From Acidobacteriota bacterium (GTDB lineage Bacteria > Acidobacteriota > Terriglobia > Acidiferrales > 2-02-FULL-67-57), in the NCBI GenBank assembly GCA_016189965.1, contig JACPRL010000003.1:1-15452 (forward strand): a stretch of DNA of 15,452 nucleotides, in the 5' to 3' direction. Below, piece by piece: positions 5,125-10,976 of the stretch. Numbering within the stretch: position 1 is the stretch's first letter; each line of letters begins with the position of its first letter. The notes below the pieces were generated by a model. It had not been told where the DNA came from and did no database searches. It saw nothing but the letters and a program-made list of their open reading frames with translations. A program made the translations under genes and the position numbers.

Positions 5125-6363
5125 ATGAAGATTCCGCGCACGTATCGCGACTTCAAGCCGTACTTGAAGAAGGTCTTCCGGCCGAAGAAGCTGGAGTCCG
5201 TCTTCCTCTTCGTCACTTCGCGCTGCAACTCTCTGTGCCGCACCTGCTTCTACTGGGACCAACTGAACAAGAACGAAGACTTGAGCTTCGAGGAAATCCA
5301 CACGCTCTCGGAGACGGCGCCCGAATTCGGCAAGCTCTGGGTCTCCGGCGGCGAGCCCACCATGCGCGAAGACCTCGACGACATCGTCTGCACCTTCTAC
5401 CGCAACAACCGCATTCACACGCTGAACCTCCCCACCAACGGCCTGCTGCCCGACAACCTCGACCGCATGGTCGGCCGCATCCTCAAGGACTGCCCCAACC
5501 TCACCATTGACCTCAACTTCTCCATCGACGGCCTGGCCAACACCCACGACACCATCCGCGGCGTCCCCAACAACTTCGTCAAAACCTTGGCCACCATGGA
5601 GCGCATCAAGGCCAACTACGCCGGCATCCGCCGCCTGCGCCGCAACGTCGTCACCGTCATCACCCGCGAGAACTACGACGAGCTGGTGCAACTGGGCCTC
5701 GAAATGCTCCGCCGCGACCTCTCCACCGGGCAGTACTTTGAAATCATCCGCGGCAACCCGATGGACCTGAGCCTGAAGAATATCAAGCGCGCCGAGCTGA
5801 AGGCGCTGCACGACAAGCTCTACGCCGTCCATGCCGCCCACGCCGACCGGCTGTTCGCCGACGTCGACCCCTCCTTCCGCTGGTTCCCCAAGATGTACTA
5901 CCTGGGCACGCTGAAGTTCATCTTCGAAACCCACGAGCAGAACCTCGAGCGCCCGCAGCGCTGGGCCATGCCCTGCACCGCCGGCGTCACCACCATGGTG
6001 ATTGACCACAACGGAGAGTTCCGCGCCTGCGAGCTCCGCCAGCCGCTCGGCCGCCTGCAGGACTACCAGTTCAACCTCAGCAAAGCCCTCTTCTCCGACG
6101 CCATGAAGGCTGAGGTCGCCGACATCCCCGTCGCCAACTGCTGGTGCACCCACTCCTGCTGGATTTCCGACTCGCTCAAGTTTTCCCCCAAAGTCCTGCT
6201 CTTCAAGATTCCCTGGACGTGGCTCAAGACGAAAATCCGCCGGCTGCCCGAGCTCAGCCTGGCCGACATCGAGAGGTTCCACGAACCGCTGCCGACCCAG
6301 CCGGCCGCCACCGCCGCGCCCACGGCCGGCTGCCAGCCTCCCTCCAACCTCGTCCAGCTCTAG
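5125..6363 (+). CDS. Radical SAM protein with SPASM-like C-terminal cysteines
   Basis: This 412-residue protein has the radical SAM cluster motif C-x3-C-x2-C at Cys34, Cys38 and Cys41 (CNSLCRTC), which binds the [4Fe-4S] cluster that cleaves S-adenosylmethionine. SGGEPT (74-79) is the SAM-binding GGE motif, and FSIDG follows further along the barrel. The C-terminal part has PC-x12-G-x4-C (Cys284, Cys302) and then CWC-x3-C (Cys339, Cys341, Cys345), a reduced SPASM/twitch-type set for an auxiliary cluster. Full SPASM domains usually have seven cysteines, so one rather than two extra clusters is likely. The last 30 residues are Pro/Ala-rich and unstructured. No precursor peptide gene is visible nearby, so a peptide-modifying role is unproven; sugar or small-molecule chemistry is equally possible. 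The promoter region is shared with the divergent Fe-S scaffold gene. Confidence 0.9.
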   Translation: MKIPRTYRDFKPYLKKVFRPKKLESVFLFVTSRCNSLCRTCFYWDQLNKNEDLSFEEIHTLSETAPEFGKLWVSGGEPTMREDLDDIVCTFYRNNRIHTLNLPTNGLLPDNLDRMVGRILKDCPNLTIDLNFSIDGLANTHDTIRGVPNNFVKTLATMERIKANYAGIRRLRRNVVTVITRENYDELVQLGLEMLRRDLSTGQYFEIIRGNPMDLSLKNIKRAELKALHDKLYAVHAAHADRLFADVDPSFRWFPKMYYLGTLKFIFETHEQNLERPQRWAMPCTAGVTTMVIDHNGEFRACELRQPLGRLQDYQFNLSKALFSDAMKAEVADIPVANCWCTHSCWISDSLKFSPKVLLFKIPWTWLKTKIRRLPELSLADIERFHEPLPTQPAATAAPTAGCQPPSNLVQL

Positions 6364-6371
6364 CTAGCTAG
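6360..6371. repeat. CTAGCTAGCTAG palindrome with stops in all three forward frames
   Basis: The end of the radical SAM gene runs into CTAGCTAGCTAG. TAG codons start at 6361, 6365 and 6369, one in each forward frame, and the sequence is self-complementary, so the minus strand has the same property. Confidence 0.8.
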
Positions 6372-6373
6372 TT

Positions 6374-6487
6374 TGTCATTCTGAGCGAAGCGAAGAATCC
6401 CTTGCAGACAGCACAGGCTGCCATCCCGAGCGGGCACAGGCGTCGGTCTTGTTGTTCAAGGGATGCTTCGCTGCGCTCAGCATGACA
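6374..6487. repeat. 31-nt imperfect inverted repeat pair
   Basis: The arm 6374-6404 (starting TGTCATTCTGAGCGAAGCGA) is the reverse complement of 6457-6487 at 28 of 31 positions. The 52-base centre shows no gene. The spacer 6364-6644 as a whole holds only repeats. The paired arms could form a large hairpin after the radical SAM gene, or mark a small mobile element. Confidence 0.75.
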
Positions 6488-6546
6488 GCAATAACAGTTT
6501 CCTCAGTGGGGCAGACATTCTTGCCTGCCCTGTCGGAGCGCAGCGT

Positions 6547-6587
6547 AGACCCTGAGCCTAGTCGAAGGGAGCGAAGTCGAAGGGTCT
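6547..6587. repeat. Short inverted and direct repeat cluster
   Basis: AGACCCT (6547-6553) is inverted at 6581-6587 as AGGGTCT. Between and overlapping them, GTCGAAGGG occurs twice (6561-6569 and 6576-6584). The same words appear in degraded form at 4552-4572. Confidence 0.6.
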
Positions 6588-6596
6588 GCCATCTTT

Positions 6597-6620
6597 CTCT
6601 GTGCCTCTGTGTCTCTGTGG
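6597..6620. repeat. CTCTGTGN triple repeat, 8-bp unit
   Basis: Three direct units read CTCTGTGC, CTCTGTGT and CTCTGTGG, 24 bases ahead of the next start codon. It is the sister of the repeat at 2966-2992, where each unit has one more base. Confidence 0.85.
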
Positions 6621-6644
6621 CTACTTCTGGCACAATAGAAAACT

Positions 6645-7451
6645 GTGACCCCGCGCATCGTCTCGCTGGCGCCGAGCGCCACCTCGATCCTCGTCGCCTT
6701 GGGCGCGGCGAAGCACCTGGTCGGCGTCACCCGTTGGTGCAAAGACGTTGCGCCGGTCAATAACCTCCCGGCGCTCGGCGACTGCTGGCGCTGCAAACCC
6801 GACGACGTCGCCGCCCTCCGGCCCGACCTGGTCATCGGCTCGGTACCCTACCGAGCGGAAGTGGTGGACGGGCTGCTCCGCCGCGGCCTGACCTTCTTGG
6901 CTATGAACCCGCGCCAGCTCGAAGACGTGTTCTCCGACATTCTCATGCTCGGCCGGCTGCTGGGCCGCCCGCAACGCGCCGCCAATGTCGTCCGCCGGAT
7001 GCGCGCCCGCATGAACCGCATCGCCCGCCGCGCCGCTCGCAACCGCCCGCGCCCCCGTGTCTATTGTGAGTCCTGGCCCAAGCCGCTCATGGTCTCACCC
7101 GCCTGGGTGGAAGAGATGGTCGAGCTGGCCGGCGGCCGCTTCGTCCCCGCTCCTGCATCGTCCTCCGAGCGCATCGTGAGTGAGCAAGCGGTTCTGCACG
7201 CGCGCCCGGACGTCGTCATCCTCGCCTGGGCCGCCTGCGGCCTGCGGGTGGACGTGGGCAAAGTGCTGCGCCGGCCCGGCTGGTCGAAGCTGCCCGCCGT
7301 GCGCCACTGCAGCGTCTACGTGGTCAGCGACGAAGCTCTGAATACGCCCGGCCCGCCGCTCGCGGAAGGCCTTGAATTGCTGGCGAAAATCATTCACCCT
7401 GAAGTCTTCGGTGTCCCCCGAGAGAAGAAGATTCGGCGAGTCACCAGTTAA
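6645..7451 (+). CDS. BtuF-like (helical-backbone) binding protein without a signal peptide
   Basis: This 268-residue protein has the fold of class III periplasmic binding proteins such as BtuF. It starts TPRIVSLAPSATSILVALGA, followed by LVGVTRWC, LPALGDCWRCKPDDVAALRPDLVIGS, a long basic connecting helix (about 105-135) and a second lobe with RVYCESWPKPLMVSPAWVEEMVELAGG. BtuF captures cobalamin in the periplasm for BtuCD; related proteins bind haem or siderophores. Here the mature fold begins at residue 2 and no hydrophobic leader is present, so the product should stay in the cytoplasm unless the start is far upstream. The preceding sequence is repeat and does not encode a leader. The start is GTG with no ribosome site. 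No permease or ATPase gene is near. Ligand unknown; cobalamin is a family-based guess. Confidence 0.85.
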   Translation: MTPRIVSLAPSATSILVALGAAKHLVGVTRWCKDVAPVNNLPALGDCWRCKPDDVAALRPDLVIGSVPYRAEVVDGLLRRGLTFLAMNPRQLEDVFSDILMLGRLLGRPQRAANVVRRMRARMNRIARRAARNRPRPRVYCESWPKPLMVSPAWVEEMVELAGGRFVPAPASSSERIVSEQAVLHARPDVVILAWAACGLRVDVGKVLRRPGWSKLPAVRHCSVYVVSDEALNTPGPPLAEGLELLAKIIHPEVFGVPREKKIRRVTS

Positions 7452-7477
7452 TAGTTATTAGTTGAACGGTCTTTCAC

Positions 7478-7498
7478 CAGTCGCGAGTCGCCAGTCGC
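7478..7498. repeat. NAGTCGC heptamer tandem repeat, three units, before a start codon
   Basis: Units CAGTCGC, GAGTCGC and CAGTCGC are reverse complements of the GCGACNN units at 2912-2939. The last ends one base before the ATG at 7500, where a ribosome site would usually lie. Confidence 0.8.
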
Positions 7499-7499
7499 A

Positions 7500-7973
7500 A
7501 TGGGCACGAGCGAAGAAATTCTCGGCCAAGTTGAGGCGCTGATCAAGCGCGCCGGCGCGGAGTGCCTCCAGGATATCTGCGCGATGCTCCAGCGCGAGCG
7601 CCCGCACTACAACTGGGTCGGCATCTACTTCCTCGAAGGCAGCGAGCTCGTGCTGGGCCCCTTCGTCGGCGCGCCCAGCCCGCACACACGCATCCCGATC
7701 GGCCGGGGCATCTGCGGCGCTGCGGTGCGCGAGCGCCAGACGGTGGTGGTGCCGGACGTGAACGCCGACCCGCGCTACCTGGCCTGCAGCCTCGAAACGA
7801 AGTCGGAAATCGTCGTCCTCATCGAATTCGATGGGCGCATCCTGGGTGAGATTGATATTGACTCGCACAGCCCGAACGCCTTCGGCCCCGATGACCGCAC
7901 CCTGCTCGAAGAAGTGGCCCGCCTCCTCGCGCCCCGGCTGGCAGAAAAAGCGAAAATAGAAAAGGGAAAATAG
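7500..7973 (+). CDS. GAF protein, free methionine-(R)-sulfoxide reductase type
   Basis: This 157-residue protein is a single GAF domain of the fRMsr (MsrC) family, which reduces free L-methionine-(R)-sulfoxide in the cytoplasm using thioredoxin. YNWVGIYFLEGSELVLGPF (37-55), RIPIGRGICG (64-73), PDVNADPRYLACSLETKSEI (85-104) and GEIDIDS are the family signature. Cys72 and Cys96 match the catalytic and main resolving cysteines, spaced 24 residues as in the yeast enzyme (Cys101 and Cys125). The third, secondary resolving cysteine found about ten residues before the catalytic one is absent: PHTRIP instead of a Cys-containing loop. It should therefore work as a two-cysteine enzyme. The DipZ-like gene follows after 9 bp, probably co-transcribed. 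The start has no ribosome site because a heptamer repeat fills that place. The C-terminus is lysine-rich and repeat-derived. Confidence 0.85.
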   Translation: MGTSEEILGQVEALIKRAGAECLQDICAMLQRERPHYNWVGIYFLEGSELVLGPFVGAPSPHTRIPIGRGICGAAVRERQTVVVPDVNADPRYLACSLETKSEIVVLIEFDGRILGEIDIDSHSPNAFGPDDRTLLEEVARLLAPRLAEKAKIEKGK

Positions 7974-7976
7974 AAA
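7952..7976 (+). repeat. 11-bp direct repeat across the stop codon
   Basis: GAAAATAGAAA occurs at 7952-7962 and 7966-7976. The TAG of the second copy is the stop of the fRMsr-type gene; in the first copy TAG is out of frame. This A-rich stretch stands out in a GC-rich context. Confidence 0.75.
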
Positions 7977-7982
7977 CCAGGA

Positions 7983-8993
7983 ATGATTCCCAAGGGTGAG
8001 CTGGCGGCGCCGGAGTTCGGTCGGGTATGGATCAATTCGTCCGGGCTGACGCTGGCCGAGCTGCACGGGCGTGCGGTGCTGATCGATTTCTGGGACTACA
8101 CCTGTGTGAACTGCCTGCGCACGCTGCCCTACGTCATCGAGTGGGACAAGCGCTATCGCGAGAAGGGGCTGACCATCATCGGCGTGCACGCGCCCGAGTT
8201 CAGCTTCGCGCGCCAGCCCGGGCTCGTGCGCCAGGCGGTGGCCGAGCTAGGCGTCACCTATCCCGTTGTGCTCGACAATAACTACGAAATCTGGCGCAAC
8301 TTCCAGAACCGCTTCTGGCCAGCCAAGTACCTGATTGACCGCGAGGGCTTCGTGCGCTTCCTGCACTTCGGCGAAGGCCGCTACGCCGAGGCCGAGGCCG
8401 CCATCCAGGAACTGCTGCGGGAGATCAACCCCGCGATCGAGTTGCCCGGGCTCCTGCCGCCCCTGCGGGACACCGATGTGCCCGGCGCTGCCTGCTATCC
8501 CACCACCCCGGAGCTCTACCTCGGCTACGCCCGCGGACAGCTGGGCAACCGCGAAGGCTTCCAGCGCGACCAGGCCGCCGACTACAAGCTGCCCCAGGAG
8601 CCGCCGAACGACGTCCCCTCGCTCGCCGGCCCCTGGACCGCGCAGGCGGAATTCCTGGAAACGGCGGTGGGCGACTCCGAGCCGGCCTCGCGGCTCGTGC
8701 TGCCCTACTTGGGGAAAGAGGTCAACCTGGTAATGGCACCGGTGGCGAACGCTCGCGACGGCGCTGAGTTCCTGGTGCGGCTGCGGCAGGATGGCGCCCC
8801 GCTCGAGCCGGCCGACGCCGGCGCCGACGTCGAGTTCACCCCTGAGGGTGAAAGCATCGTGCGGGTGCGCGCGGCGAAGATGTATCGCTTGGTCGCGAAC
8901 ACTACCTTCGGCAACCGCCGCCTGGAACTGGAGACGGCGCAGGCCGGCCTCGGCCTCTTCGCCTTCACCTTCACCACCTGCACGGCGGAATAG
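7983..8993 (+). CDS. DipZ-like thioredoxin-fold protein with C-terminal beta domain, no membrane anchor
   Basis: This 336-residue protein resembles the C-terminal, normally extracytoplasmic half of DipZ. WINSSGLTLAELHGRAVLIDFWDYTCVNC (16-44) contains the redox motif Cys41-Val-Asn-Cys44, and RFWPAKYLID carries the cis-proline position of the thioredoxin fold. The segment ACYPTTPELYLGYARG introduces a second half (about 165-336) that is beta-rich, like the carbohydrate-binding-module-like domain that follows the thioredoxin fold in mycobacterial DipZ. No signal peptide or membrane segment is present, so as written it is cytoplasmic. The ATG at 7983 has AGGA directly before it. It follows the fRMsr-type gene by 9 bp. 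I infer it could be the reducing partner of that enzyme, since fRMsr needs an electron donor, but no sequence feature proves this. Confidence 0.87.
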   Translation: MIPKGELAAPEFGRVWINSSGLTLAELHGRAVLIDFWDYTCVNCLRTLPYVIEWDKRYREKGLTIIGVHAPEFSFARQPGLVRQAVAELGVTYPVVLDNNYEIWRNFQNRFWPAKYLIDREGFVRFLHFGEGRYAEAEAAIQELLREINPAIELPGLLPPLRDTDVPGAACYPTTPELYLGYARGQLGNREGFQRDQAADYKLPQEPPNDVPSLAGPWTAQAEFLETAVGDSEPASRLVLPYLGKEVNLVMAPVANARDGAEFLVRLRQDGAPLEPADAGADVEFTPEGESIVRVRAAKMYRLVANTTFGNRRLELETAQAGLGLFAFTFTTCTAE

Positions 8994-9013
8994 CCCGCGC
9001 GAACCAATTTCGT

Positions 9014-9042
9014 TTGCCTTCTCTGGGCCTGGGCTTTAGAAT
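9014..9042 (+). promoter_or_regulatory. Promoter candidate for the haloperoxidase gene
   Basis: TTGCCT (9014-9019) and TAGAAT (9037-9042) are exactly 17 bases apart. The -10 lies in the loop of a bulged hairpin made by CTGGGCTT before it and AAGCCCCAG after it. The gene starts 64 bases downstream. Confidence 0.5.
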
Positions 9043-9085
9043 AAGCCCCAGTAGTCTCCTTCCATTGCGGGTAGGGAGGAACCGG

Positions 9086-9142
9086 ATGAGGGCAAGGAGG
9101 AACAAGTGTCTGCCCGTAATCAGTCCGCGACCCGCAGCGTAG
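9086..9142 (+). CDS. Possible 18-codon leader peptide overlapping the haloperoxidase start
   Basis: ATG at 9086 has its own strong ribosome site (AGGGAGG, 9073-9079, six bases away) and opens a frame MRARRNKCLPVISPRPAA that stops at 9142. It runs over the haloperoxidase ribosome site and GTG start in a different frame. It has six basic residues and one cysteine. It may be a coupling or regulatory leader, or chance; length is too short for coding statistics. Confidence 0.3.
   Translation: MRARRNKCLPVISPRPAA
9094..9100 (+). promoter_or_regulatory. Ribosome binding site fixing the GTG start of the haloperoxidase
   Basis: AAGGAGG at 9094-9100 is five bases before GTG 9106. No other start codon lies upstream in this frame within reach. 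Confidence 0.75.
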
Positions 9143-10854
9143 CTCGCAAATCCCGCCAGGAAAAATCCGAAGCCGCCGGCCCCTTGAGCCGCCGCGACTT
9201 CCTCGGCAGTCTCAGCGGGCTGGCCGCCACCGCCTGGGCGGCCTCGGCCGTCGTGCTGGAGCCGGCGACCGGAAGCAGCCGCAGCCAACTGCAGGCCATG
9301 GAACTAGGGCCGCTCGACCCGGTGCAGCGTGCCGACCGCGCCTTCCAGATTCGCGTGGACGTCGCGCAAGCCGAGCGCAATGTCCCCATTCCCGCCCATC
9401 CGTCGAACGGCGACGAAGACCTCTTCCCCAACAAGATCGGCAACTACTCGAAGGGTCTGCCGCACAACCACCTGGGCGAAGTGGACGTCAACTCCTACAA
9501 CGCCCTGCTCTTCGCGCTCTCGAACGGCCGCCACGAAGATTTTGAGAATATCCCGATGGGCTGCTCCGACCCGGCCCGCCAGCGCCGGTTCGTAAACCCG
9601 CAGGCCGGCCTGGCCTTCGACCTCGAGGGCACGGACTCCCACCAACTCGCCATCCCGCCCGCGCCCGCCTTCACCAGCGCCTGGGCCGCCGGCGAAGCAG
9701 TCGAGCTCTACTGGATGGCCCACCTGCGCGACGTCGAGTTCACCGACTACAGCCGCAGCCCGCTCGCCGCCGCCGCGGCGGCCGAGCTCTCGCAGCTCTC
9801 CGACTTCCGCGGCCCGAAGCAGAGCGGCGTGGTCACACCGCAAACTCTCTTCCGCGACAACCTCCCCGGCACGCTCGCCGGTCCCTACCTCTCCCAGTTC
9901 CTGCTCAAGCCCACCCCCTTCGGGGCCGAGCAGGTCGAGCGCAAGATGCGCACGCTCCGCTCGGGCGTCGATTACCTGACCAGCTTCGCTGAGTGGCTCG
10001 ACGCGCAGCGCGGCTGCACGCCCGCGCAGGCCGACCAGTTCGATCCGGTACGCCGCTACATCCGCAACGCCCGCGACCTAGCGCAGTGGGTCCACGTCGA
10101 CGTCCTCTTCCAGGCTTACTTCAACGCAGCTCTCATCCTGGCCACACCCCCGGACAGCGGCGGCATCGGCGCTCCGCTCAACCCCGGCAACCCCTACCTG
10201 AACTCGCGAACCCAGGACGGCTTCGGGACCTTTGGCGGACCGTACATCATGACCCTGCTGGCGGAAGTGGCCACGCGAGCCCTCAAGGCCGTGTGGTACC
10301 AGAAGTGGTTCGTCCACCGCCGCCTGCGCCCCGAGGCGTTTGGCGGGCGGGTCCACCTGCGCGCCACCAATCAGGCGAACTACCCGCTCTACCCCGACAT
10401 CCTCAACTCGCAGGCACTCTCGCGGACCTTCAGCCGCTTCGGGTCGGGGCTGCTTCCGCAGGCCTACCCGGAAGGCTCGCCGCTGCACCCCTCCTACGGC
10501 GCCGGGCACGCCACGGTCGCCGGCGCCTGCGTGACCATCCTGAAGGCCCTGTTCGATGGGAGCTTCCCCGTCCCTGATCCTGTGGTTCCCAACCCCGGCG
10601 GGCGGCAACTGGTTGCCTACCGCGGCGCCGATGCAAACAGCCTCAGCGTCGGCGGCGAGCTTAACAAGCTGGCCTCCAACGTGGCCACCGGGCGCAACAT
10701 GGCCGGCATCCACTGGCGCACGGACGGCGTCGAGTCGCTGGGGCTGGGCGAGGCTGTCGCCCTCAGCGTCCTGCGCGACCAGCGCGACACTTATAACGAA
10801 GACTTCGCCGGCTTCACCTTCACCCGCTTCGACGGCACAACAATCACCGTGTGA
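9106..10854 (+). CDS. Tat-exported vanadium-dependent haloperoxidase, bromoperoxidase-like
   Basis: This 582-residue protein has a Tat signal: SRRDFL at residues 28-33, followed by a moderately hydrophobic stretch to about residue 50. The vanadate-binding set of the PAP2/haloperoxidase family is present. Lys400 and Arg408 (KWFVHRRLRP) are spaced eight apart as in Ascophyllum bromoperoxidase. HPSYGAGH (461-468) holds the acid-base His468. Arg530 and His536 (GRNMAGIH) are spaced six apart, with His536 the likely vanadium ligand. His461 occupies the place that is His in bromoperoxidases and Phe in the Curvularia chloroperoxidase. EGSPLHPSYGAGHATVAGAC resembles red-algal bromoperoxidases, and the length fits. 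It should use H2O2 to oxidise halide, probably bromide, outside the cytoplasm. Halide choice is inferred from residues. An 18-codon frame overlaps the start. Confidence 0.92.
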   Translation: MSARNQSATRSVARKSRQEKSEAAGPLSRRDFLGSLSGLAATAWAASAVVLEPATGSSRSQLQAMELGPLDPVQRADRAFQIRVDVAQAERNVPIPAHPSNGDEDLFPNKIGNYSKGLPHNHLGEVDVNSYNALLFALSNGRHEDFENIPMGCSDPARQRRFVNPQAGLAFDLEGTDSHQLAIPPAPAFTSAWAAGEAVELYWMAHLRDVEFTDYSRSPLAAAAAAELSQLSDFRGPKQSGVVTPQTLFRDNLPGTLAGPYLSQFLLKPTPFGAEQVERKMRTLRSGVDYLTSFAEWLDAQRGCTPAQADQFDPVRRYIRNARDLAQWVHVDVLFQAYFNAALILATPPDSGGIGAPLNPGNPYLNSRTQDGFGTFGGPYIMTLLAEVATRALKAVWYQKWFVHRRLRPEAFGGRVHLRATNQANYPLYPDILNSQALSRTFSRFGSGLLPQAYPEGSPLHPSYGAGHATVAGACVTILKALFDGSFPVPDPVVPNPGGRQLVAYRGADANSLSVGGELNKLASNVATGRNMAGIHWRTDGVESLGLGEAVALSVLRDQRDTYNEDFAGFTFTRFDGTTITV

Positions 10855-10860
10855 GCTGGA

Positions 10861-10878
10861 GGGCTGGCCACGCAGCCC
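10861..10878. terminator. Weak hairpin after the haloperoxidase gene
   Basis: GGGCTG (10861-10866) and CAGCCC (10873-10878) flank a six-base loop just after the stop codon. No T-run follows, so termination is only possible, not shown. Confidence 0.3.
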
Positions 10879-10904
10879 CGTCTTCGCCGGCGAGCGAGAA
10901 TGAT

Positions 10905-10934
10905 TTGACAGGAGCCACGCGCGCGGAGTACGCT
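10905..10934 (+). promoter_or_regulatory. Promoter candidate for the glucan phosphorylase gene
   Basis: A perfect -35 TTGACA (10905-10910) is followed after 18 bases by TACGCT (10929-10934), a weak -10. The start codon is 42 bases further on. The 122-bp gap after the haloperoxidase gene and the perfect -35 argue for separate expression. Confidence 0.45.
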
Positions 10935-10976
10935 TCCGCCTAGAGTGGAAGGGGGAGCCGCCCAACCCGACGGAGA

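Noticed and set aside
5116..6282. 388-codon minus-strand frame opposite the radical SAM gene
   Set aside because: The plus strand carries the CxxxCxxC and GGEP motifs; the opposite frame is Val/Gly/Glu-rich with no domain, a typical mirror of GC-rich coding DNA.
6364..6644. Attachment site or insertion sequence remnant
   Set aside because: No integrase or transposase coding remains and no long direct repeat; only short dispersed repeats.
6449..6763. Plus-strand frame across the repeat spacer into the BtuF-like gene
   Set aside because: It is made of intergenic repeat plus the wrong frame of the real gene.
10078..10965. Minus-strand frame opposite the haloperoxidase
   Set aside because: The plus strand has all vanadate-binding residues in frame; the reverse frame has none of its own features.
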